Both the position numbers and the translations under genes were made by a program. A stretch of 41,638 nucleotides of DNA from Caldisericia bacterium (lineage in GTDB: Bacteria; Caldisericota; Caldisericia; UBA6126): positions 1-41,638 of the forward strand of contig JAQVSG010000011.1 of the NCBI GenBank assembly GCA_028700655.1, written 5' to 3'. This document shows positions 36,251 through 41,638 of the stretch, piece after piece. The notes beneath the pieces are model-generated. The model searched no databases. It had not been told where the DNA came from and worked only from the letters and a program-made list of their open reading frames with translations. Each line of letters begins with the position of its first letter. Within the stretch, counting starts at the first letter, position 1.

Positions 36251-36611
36251 GGTTTTGAAACACTATATAGATGCCTATGCTTATAACCACAGCACCTACG
36301 ATATTATAGAGGGAGATTGTTTCATCAAAAAGGAAAAGGGAACCCATAAATGTCCATAAAAAAATAGCTCCTCTATTGGCATAAGCTATAGAAAGATCCA
36401 TTTTTTTCAAGACTTGTTGCCACAGCACTGCATATACAATGAGAAGTACAAATTCAATACCGTACAAGAGATAGAAATGAAAGGAAGAAAGGGAATGATT
36501 TGATGCCAGTTTTGCAAATATACCAGAAAGAGAAAATAGAAAAAGAGAAAAATGCAGGAAGAAAAAATCGTGAGAAAACCTTTTAACTGAAAATTTGTGA
36601 TGCCTTATCAT
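36243..36611 (-). CDS. Four-helix SMR/EamA half transporter, subunit B (ArnE/ArnF-like)
   Basis: A 122-residue membrane protein with four helices and a basic N terminus (MIRHHKFSVKRF). The motif SIAYANRGAIFLWTFMGSLFLFDETISLYNIVG, given here only by its SIAYA and DETIS anchors, matches the C-terminal half of EamA domains. The ATG at 36611 overlaps the upstream GNAT stop by ATGA; an extension to 36674 exists but would read into the GNAT gene and is rejected. It pairs with the 111-residue neighbour, the two together having eight helices, and is likely a heterodimeric sugar-lipid flippase. Confidence 0.73.
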   Translation of the reverse strand: MIRHHKFSVKRFSHDFFFLHFSLFLFSLSGIFAKLASNHSLSSFHFYLLYGIEFVLLIVYAVLWQQVLKKMDLSIAYANRGAIFLWTFMGSLFLFDETISLYNIVGAVVISIGIYIVFQNHD

Positions 36612-37504
36612 GATAGATTGTGAAAGTGGTAAAGGTCGAATACATGGAAGGGTTGAAAATGAAGTTTTTGCCATACTTTTTGGACAGACAGGTTATGAAT
36701 TTGTGTGGATACTGTCACAACAGAAACAGACTTTTGGAAAGAATCATGCAATACATGTTTGCACAACACCTCATATATACCTCTTTGGCGGAAATGAGGA
36801 GAAACTGCATTTAACACAATGTCTGTAGAAGAAAGTGAATCCACGGTTGCAATAAAACCTGTTACAGTAGAAGAATCCATGTGCGTGTAAATAGCACTGT
36901 TGTCTGCCCGGGATAAGGTATCAATCCATTCGATGTATACTTCAGCCGAGAGAGGCCGTAGTAAAGGAGATAGAGAGTAGTGGCTTTCATAGTTCTGAAA
37001 GGATTCTTCGGTTATTTTTCGTAACATTGTTTTCGTAGCAGGAGTACTATTGTTTTTTGATACATTCTTTTGAGGAAGATGCGAAGCCTGGGGAATGATG
37101 CCGTAACATATGGTTGAATCCATGTAAGTATATTCAGGCCCTTTTTCTATAAGGGCACTTTTGATGAAAGGAAATTCCTTGGGAACTCGCAATATGTAAT
37201 ATCCTTTTTGGTTTTTTGCTAGGGTTTGAATGTAGGCGATGGCATCTTGATAAAAAGGATATAGAGACTCGTCAAAAGGATCCACATGATCAAAACAAAA
37301 GCTGATTCCAAAAATAGGAAATTGGTAAAGAATGGAAAGATTTTCAATGTTGTACCACCGTACCCCAATTTTATGAGTATTGGAAGATGTTAGAAAATGG
37401 TAGGAAGAGCTCTTCTTTTCAATTTCTTGAGAAACGATGGAAGGTGAATGTAAAAAAATGTTTTCTGCAAGGCGGTTTTTTTGATCTATATAGGATCGTT
37501 TCAC
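36608..37504 (-). CDS. GNAT-type N-acyltransferase, WecD/RffC-like
   Basis: A protein of 298 residues. The C-terminal half (about 150-298) has a GNAT fold: the acyl-CoA loop is R239-QRG-IY and the ending VSTQIHNLSVQKVWQKLHFQPF is typical of the family (quoted in part: TQIHNLSVQKVW). The third conserved Gly/Ala of the loop is Tyr244, which is unusual. The N-terminal half is a degenerate second domain, as in WecD, though longer. WecD acetylates dTDP-4-amino-4,6-dideoxygalactose, the WecE product, and both genes are in this cassette. The acyl group here is not certain. The start is GTG, overlapping the GT2 stop by GTGA. Confidence 0.72.
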   Translation of the reverse strand: MKRSYIDQKNRLAENIFLHSPSIVSQEIEKKSSSYHFLTSSNTHKIGVRWYNIENLSILYQFPIFGISFCFDHVDPFDESLYPFYQDAIAYIQTLAKNQKGYYILRVPKEFPFIKSALIEKGPEYTYMDSTICYGIIPQASHLPQKNVSKNNSTPATKTMLRKITEESFQNYESHYSLSPLLRPLSAEVYIEWIDTLSRADNSAIYTHMDSSTVTGFIATVDSLSSTDIVLNAVSPHFRQRGIYEVLCKHVLHDSFQKSVSVVTVSTQIHNLSVQKVWQKLHFQPFHVFDLYHFHNLS

Positions 37505-38439
37505 TTGGAATCATCTTTTTTAAGGGAGGTATATTTTTTTTTAACGATAGTGAAGGGGCGATCTTTTGTTTCTGTAAAAACCTTGGAAAGATATATTCCG
37601 ATCACTCCTACAAACAATATTATAATGCCCCCTAAGAGCCATACAGAGGCAATGAGAGATGTCCATCCTTCCACGCTACGTCCAAAAAGAAAATAATTGA
37701 ATACAAGTAAGGCTACGTATAAAAAAGAAAAAAAGGTAATGAATAAGCCTGTGTTAAAAATGAAAAGAAGGGGTCTACTGCTGAACGATGTAATAGAATT
37801 AATGGCCAGCTGGAGTTTTTTCTTCAAGGAGTACGTAGAGCTTCCTTTTGAGTGCTTCTGTGCAAGAAAGGGAGTTTGCTTATACCCGGTATAATAAAAA
37901 ACGTTGTCAAGAGAAAGTTCTTGTTCCCGGAATTGTAGAAGTCCTTCAACGTAGTCTCTTTTCATTAATCGGGCAATAAAAATATTTTCTGGAATTCTTT
38001 CTTGAATGATGTAATTTCGAAAGTTGTAAAAAAATTGTCCGGAACATCTCTCAAAGTAGTTTCCTTTTCTTTTCTTTTGAACACCATAGACAACATCACT
38101 GTCTGTTTCTAGCATTTTGGTATAAAAAGGAAATAGAAGTTCTGGTTCTTCTTCTAAATCGCAATCGATTAAAAAAACCAAATCGCCTGAGGATTCCTTT
38201 AAACCTGTCATGATAGCTTTGTGATGCCCAAAGTTGCGAGATAAATCTAACACAATAATAGAAGGATCTTGTTGCATCAAAGTTTTTGCAACTGCAAGAG
38301 AGGAATCTGGCGAACCATCGTTTACAAAAACAATTTCATAGTCATTCGTTATCTGACAGATTTGAGGGTGGATTCGAGAATAAAATTCTTGCATGTAGCT
38401 ACTGGAATAATAAAGAGTTGTTACTACAGATAATTTCAT
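37501..38439 (-). CDS. GT2 polyprenyl-phosphate sugar transferase (DPM/GtrB/ArnC-like)
   Basis: A GT-A fold glycosyltransferase of 312 residues. SVVTTLYYSS begins the nucleotide fold, NDGSPDSS (40-47) binds the nucleotide, and D92-C-D94 is the DxD metal motif in FLIDCDLEEEPELL. LSRNFGHHKAIMTGL is characteristic of the dolichol/undecaprenyl-phosphate sugar synthase branch. Two C-terminal membrane helices (about 220-252 and 263-288) anchor it. It should load the dTDP-amino sugar onto undecaprenyl phosphate on the inner face. Both ends overlap neighbours by four bases. Confidence 0.88.
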   Translation of the reverse strand: MKLSVVTTLYYSSSYMQEFYSRIHPQICQITNDYEIVFVNDGSPDSSLAVAKTLMQQDPSIIVLDLSRNFGHHKAIMTGLKESSGDLVFLIDCDLEEEPELLFPFYTKMLETDSDVVYGVQKKRKGNYFERCSGQFFYNFRNYIIQERIPENIFIARLMKRDYVEGLLQFREQELSLDNVFYYTGYKQTPFLAQKHSKGSSTYSLKKKLQLAINSITSFSSRPLLFIFNTGLFITFFSFLYVALLVFNYFLFGRSVEGWTSLIASVWLLGGIIILFVGVIGIYLSKVFTETKDRPFTIVKKKYTSLKKDDSK

Positions 38440-39488
38440 AATTCACCATGAAAGGAGGACCATTTGGAGTATTTTTGAAGGTACCATTTGATAGTAGCCA
38501 TAAGGCCTTTTTCAAACGATGTCTCTGAGCGCCATAACAAGTCTTTTTCCATTTTGCTTGCATCAATGGAGTATCTTGTGTCATGGCCTGGGCGATCAGG
38601 AACGAACTGTATATGAGTGCTTTCTTGAAAAGAAAAGCGTTTTTCTGGGTCGAACGAATCGACGAGACGACATATGGAGCGAACCATTTCGAGATTGGTT
38701 TTTTCGTTTCGACCACCTATGAGATACGAATGACCCAGCTGCCCTTTGTGAAAGGCTACATCGATACCCTTGCAGTGGTCTATTACATAAAGCCAATCCC
38801 GGATGTTGTTTCCAGCTCCATAAATAGGGATTGGTTTTCTGTCAAGATAATGCCGGATGATGGTGGGAATAAGTTTTTCATCATGTTGCTTCGGACCATA
38901 GTTGTTGGAGCAATTGGTGATAATGATAGGCAAACCATAGGTTTTGTAATAACTTCTTACAATCATGTCCGCACTAGCTTTGGAAGCACTATAGGGGTTG
39001 TTAGGTTTGTACGGAGAGTTTTCTGTGAAATAGCCTTCGGGCCCCAAACTACCAAATACTTCATCGGTTGAAATGTGATGAAATCGACAAGATGTATACT
39101 GCGTGCGAAGCTGAAAAGGCGCTTGTAACCAAAACCTTCTTGCTACTTCTAGCAAGGCATGAGTTCCGTTGATGTTGGTACCAATAAACGAGCTAGAATC
39201 GTCAATAGATCTATCAACATGAGACTCTGCTGCAAAGTGAATAACATATTGAATTTGAAATTTTTCGAAAAGGGATTTTACCAACGAAACATCTTGAATA
39301 TCTCCTTGAAAGAATCGATAGCGAGGGTGATTGTGGACTTCTTTTAAATTCTCTTGGTTTGCTGCATAGGTTAGTAAGTCAAGATTTACCACTGTATAAA
39401 AAGGATATTTATCAAGGAAGTACGGAATAAAGTTGGAGCCAATAAAACCGCATCCCCCTGTAACTAGAACCGTAGAAGGTTTCTTCAT
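38436..39488 (-). CDS. rmlB: dTDP-glucose 4,6-dehydratase
   Basis: Extended short-chain dehydrogenase of 350 residues that makes dTDP-4-keto-6-deoxyglucose. The NAD motif is [10 protein letters not shown], and the catalytic set comprises T141-D142-E143 (STDEVFG) and Y166-xxx-K170 (YSASK). [22 protein letters not shown] and [14 protein letters not shown] are all RmlB hallmarks. It overlaps rmlA upstream and the GT2 gene downstream by ATGA. No rmlC or rmlD lies here, so the route branches away from rhamnose toward the WecE amino sugar. Confidence 0.95.
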   Translation of the reverse strand: MKKPSTVLVTGGCGFIGSNFIPYFLDKYPFYTVVNLDLLTYAANQENLKEVHNHPRYRFFQGDIQDVSLVKSLFEKFQIQYVIHFAAESHVDRSIDDSSSFIGTNINGTHALLEVARRFWLQAPFQLRTQYTSCRFHHISTDEVFGSLGPEGYFTENSPYKPNNPYSASKASADMIVRSYYKTYGLPIIITNCSNNYGPKQHDEKLIPTIIRHYLDRKPIPIYGAGNNIRDWLYVIDHCKGIDVAFHKGQLGHSYLIGGRNEKTNLEMVRSICRLVDSFDPEKRFSFQESTHIQFVPDRPGHDTRYSIDASKMEKDLLWRSETSFEKGLMATIKWYLQKYSKWSSFHGEL

Positions 39489-40405
39489 AACAGGAAGGAC
39501 TCTTCGGTAGTAGGCATAGGATGAAAAGATGAAGATTTTGGGGTGGTAGCGGTAGCTACTAAATATTCTCCATAGGAGCTGTTTTTCATGGAGTTGGCAA
39601 TATCCAATAAAGAGGCTTTATCTATATAGTTCATGTAGTAAGCAATTTCTTCAAGGCAGGCAATTTTAAATCCTTGGCGCTTTTGTATGGTTTCAACAAA
39701 TAAAGAAGCCTGCAAAAGAGAATCAAAAGTGCCTGTATCTAACCACGCAAAACCACGTCCTAAAACCTTCACTTGTAGTTGATTACGGGAAAGATAAATA
39801 CGGTTGATGTCGGTAATCTCTAGCTCTCCCCTTAGAGAAGGCTTGAGTGATTTCGCCAAGGATACCACCTGAGGGTCATAAAAATACAAGCCAGTGATAG
39901 CAAGGTTGGATTTTGGTACCGATGGTTTTTCTTCAATAGAAATAGGCTGGTGAGAACTATTTAGTGCAACAATCCCAAATTGAGAAGGATTTCCCACCTG
40001 ATACGCAAAAACCAGTGCTCCCGTATGCAATTGAGAAGCTTTTTGGAGGATTGGAGTAAAGGATTGACCATAAAAAAGATTGTCTCCTAAAATCAAGCAT
40101 ACTGTGTCATTGCCTATAAAGTCCTCAGCTATCAAAAAGGCCTGAGCGATGCCTTTTGCAGATTCTTGCATTGCATAAGAAAGGCGGATTCCCCATTTTT
40201 CTCCGCTTCCGAGTAATTGTTGGAATTGAGGGGTGTCTTGTGGAGTGGAAATAATTAAAATGTCTCGAATACCTGCAAGCATAAGTACAGAGAGGGGATA
40301 GTAAACCATGGGCTTGTCGTATATGGGAAGCAGTTGCTTTGATACTGCCGGAGTAATCGGTTGTAATCTTGTCCCACTTCCTCCTGCAAGAACAATGCCT
40401 TTCAT
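39485..40405 (-). CDS. rmlA: Glucose-1-phosphate thymidylyltransferase
   Basis: A 306-residue enzyme that makes dTDP-glucose, opening the cassette. The signature [11 protein letters not shown], the substrate segment [17 protein letters not shown] and LGDNLFYG (metal Asp) are in family order, and the C-terminal regulatory part is present, followed by a Ser/Thr/Pro-rich tail. The frame extends to 40450, but the ATG at 40405 follows a GGAG ribosome site and begins MKGIVLAGG, the usual start. It diverges from the Flp pilin gene across 193 bases. Confidence 0.94.
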   Translation of the reverse strand: MKGIVLAGGSGTRLQPITPAVSKQLLPIYDKPMVYYPLSVLMLAGIRDILIISTPQDTPQFQQLLGSGEKWGIRLSYAMQESAKGIAQAFLIAEDFIGNDTVCLILGDNLFYGQSFTPILQKASQLHTGALVFAYQVGNPSQFGIVALNSSHQPISIEEKPSVPKSNLAITGLYFYDPQVVSLAKSLKPSLRGELEITDINRIYLSRNQLQVKVLGRGFAWLDTGTFDSLLQASLFVETIQKRQGFKIACLEEIAYYMNYIDKASLLDIANSMKNSSYGEYLVATATTPKSSSFHPMPTTEESFLL

Positions 40406-40528
40406 GCGAATGCTCCTTAAATATAGGAATAAAGAATCAGGAACTATCATAGGAATAATTGTGCTTTCGTAAAGGAAAAAAAGGAAACAACGATACAGAA
40501 AAAAAATTGTTTAACGTTTGGAAAATTC

Positions 40529-40556
40529 TTGACATTTTCATAATTGATACTACAGT
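40529..40556 (+). promoter_or_regulatory. Promoter of the Flp pilin gene
   Basis: A perfect TTGACA (40529-40534) is followed after 16 bases by TACAGT (40551-40556), 42 bases before the pilin ATG. The consensus -35 box and the following AAGGAGG ribosome site suggest high expression, as expected for a structural pilin. Confidence 0.55.
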
Positions 40557-40598
40557 GAAAATAACGTAGATTTTATATATTTCCGAAGGAGGCCTTTT

Positions 40599-40772
40599 AT
40601 GAATTTTTTTAAAGATGAATCTGGACAGACGATTTTAGAGTATGCATTGATTATTGCGGTACTAGTGTTAGTTATTATTGCGGCTGTTCCTAGTCTCAGA
40701 AATTCTGTGACAGGTGTATTTTCCAAGACACAAAGCGGATTGGATAGTGCACCAACGATTCCTACTACCTAA
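40599..40772 (+). CDS. Flp/Fap-type class IVb pilin, short
   Basis: A 57-residue prepilin. An eight-residue leader MNFFKDES ends at the processing Gly (G9), followed by QTILEYALII: Glu is at +5 and Tyr at +6 after the cleavage site, the Flp rule G|XXXXEY. A hydrophobic helix runs from about 12 to 30, and a short polar tail ends in PTIPTT. AAGGAGG seven bases before the ATG and a perfect -35 box indicate strong expression. It is monocistronic, ended by a rho-independent terminator. The assembly genes normally linked to it (tadA, tadB, tadC and a prepilin peptidase) are absent; the only motor genes in view are the GspE/GspF-like pair at 17087-19491. Confidence 0.88.
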   Translation: MNFFKDESGQTILEYALIIAVLVLVIIAAVPSLRNSVTGVFSKTQSGLDSAPTIPTT

Positions 40773-40816
40773 ATTCTTCTTCTTATAAGCATTTGATATT
40801 AATACAAATGCAGTTT

Positions 40817-40847
40817 CCGGGGAGGTTTCGATCTCCCCGGTTTTTTT
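40817..40847 (+). terminator. Rho-independent terminator after the Flp pilin gene
   Basis: CCGGGGAG (40817-40824) and CTCCCCGG (40833-40840) form a perfect eight-pair GC-rich stem with an eight-base loop, followed by seven T residues. It separates the pilin from the exonuclease gene and is the clearest terminator in the window. Confidence 0.92.
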
Positions 40848-40866
40848 ATGAAAAACAGGGGTTTGT

Positions 40867-41625
40867 ATGCGTATTTTTTCATGGAATGTGAATGGTATTC
40901 GTGCGGTTATAAAAAAGGGATTTTTCCAGTGGATGGACAAAGAAAACCCTGATATTGTCTGTTTGCAAGAAATCAAAATACATGGTGATCAGGTAACTCC
41001 CGAAATTAAAGACAAAGAAGGGTATCAATCCTATTTCTTCTCTGCCCAAAGAAAAGGGTATAGCGGAGTGGCTGTGTACTCGAAAGTACCTCCCCAGGAA
41101 GTTCACTATGGATTTGGAGAGCCTGCTTTTGACGAAGAAGGACGCGTTTTGCACTTACAATACCCCGATTTTCACCTTGTCAATGTATATTTCCCCAATG
41201 GCAAAAGAGATGATATACGACTGCAATACAAATATGATTTTTATCAGTCATTGCTCGACTATTTACGTCCGTTTCTACAAAACAATGAAAAAATGATTGT
41301 TTGTGGAGATTACAATACAGCTCACCAAGAAATTGACCTGGCGAGACCAAAGGAAAATAAAAACATCTCTGGGTTTTTACCCGAAGAACGAAAATGGCTT
41401 GATCGGTATTTATCCGAAGGCTTTATTGATACATTCCGATCGCTGCATCCAACAAAAATTCAATATTCATGGTGGAGTCATTTTGCACGGGCAAGAGATC
41501 GAAATATTGGGTGGAGAATTGATTATCATTTCGCCTCCTTGGCTTTACAGAAAAAGATAAAAAAAGCGGAAATTCATGACATGGTGCAAGGGTCAGATCA
41601 CTGCCCTATTTTGCTGGAGATCTGA
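40867..41625 (+). CDS. xth: Exodeoxyribonuclease III / AP endonuclease
   Basis: Base-excision repair nuclease of 252 residues with the endonuclease/exonuclease/phosphatase fold. MRIFSWNVNGIRA opens the protein, the metal-binding Glu is in CLQEIK, GDYNTAH carries an active-site Asp-Asn pair, and GSDHCP holds the final Asp-His. All catalytic segments are present and the length is normal. RIDYHFAS and the WWSHFARARDRNIGWRIDY region (its end cited as NIGWRIDY) match the ExoA/XthA branch. Its start lies 20 bases after the pilin terminator. AAAGGAG just before the window edge suggests another gene follows. Confidence 0.95.
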   Translation: MRIFSWNVNGIRAVIKKGFFQWMDKENPDIVCLQEIKIHGDQVTPEIKDKEGYQSYFFSAQRKGYSGVAVYSKVPPQEVHYGFGEPAFDEEGRVLHLQYPDFHLVNVYFPNGKRDDIRLQYKYDFYQSLLDYLRPFLQNNEKMIVCGDYNTAHQEIDLARPKENKNISGFLPEERKWLDRYLSEGFIDTFRSLHPTKIQYSWWSHFARARDRNIGWRIDYHFASLALQKKIKKAEIHDMVQGSDHCPILLEI

Positions 41626-41638
41626 ACAAAGGAGCTTG

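Noticed and set aside
38583-39071. 162-codon plus-strand frame inside rmlB
   Set aside because: rmlB is complete with all catalytic motifs; the antisense frame has no recognisable features.
1-41638. CRISPR array, insertion sequence, prophage or tRNA/rRNA genes
   Set aside because: By eye no regular repeats with spacers, transposase motifs, phage structural genes or tRNA cloverleaf candidates were recognised; the gaps between genes are too short for most of these. A tRNAscan or repeat search was not possible.

Overview
The window reads as a chromosomal segment of a low-GC bacterium. I see no rRNA, tRNA, CRISPR array or insertion sequence, and nearly all of it is coding. Three things point to a Firmicutes-like or deep candidate-phylum lineage, but the sequence does not settle the taxon: the order alaS-ruvX-mltG resembles the one known in Bacillota, copper-amine-oxidase-type stalk domains sit on a secreted protease, and short lipoprotein signals are present. 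Strong AGGAGG-type ribosome sites are common. Two genes, dinB and ruvX, instead have a TATACT box placed so that their mRNAs may be leaderless.

Layout. (1) 1-1529, minus: 5' part of an M16C zinc peptidase that runs off the window. (2) 1644-6725, plus: DNA polymerase IV, a lipoprotein with a beta-lactamase fold that has lost its catalytic residues, and a PD-(D/E)XK nuclease fused to an Fe-S (Rad3/DinG-like) helicase. (3) 8458-6737 and 9038-8511, minus: a secreted DUF4932-like protein with fibronectin III modules, and a small thioredoxin-like (ArsF-type) lipoprotein. (4) 9164-22910, plus: a long, tightly packed run of GAPDH, PGK, AlaRS, a ferredoxin-fused aldo/keto reductase, RuvX, MltG, DUF4911, YqeG phosphatase, GspE and GspF type pilus/secretion proteins, a one-helix membrane protein, TldD and PmbA/TldE. 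(5) 30545-22955, minus: a membrane TPR protein, a gingipain-like C25 protease, a PII-like protein, two tandem CPA antiporters and a beta-hydroxyacid dehydrogenase. (6) 30639-33021, plus: a sugar-phosphate nucleotidyltransferase and a GT-C type membrane glycosyltransferase. (7) 40405-33025, minus: an eight-gene cassette, rmlA-rmlB-GT2-GNAT-two SMR/EamA half transporters-wecE-GT-C, mostly with 4-base start/stop overlaps. (8) 40599-40772, plus: a 57-residue Flp-type pilin with its own promoter and terminator. (9) 40867-41625, plus: exodeoxyribonuclease III.

The most system-like part is region 7. The enzymes read as a complete route from glucose-1-phosphate to a dTDP-4-amino-4,6-dideoxy sugar, its N-acylation, transfer to polyprenyl phosphate, flipping by a paired small transporter, and outside transfer by a GT-C enzyme. 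The logic is that of the Arn (lipid A aminoarabinose) or Gtr pathways, but with WecE/WecD-type sugar chemistry. Other notable points are the PII-like protein next to duplicated antiporters, two secreted hydrolase-like proteins that both lack their catalytic motifs, and a Flp pilin in a window whose assembly ATPase is GspE/PilB-like rather than recognisably TadA-like.
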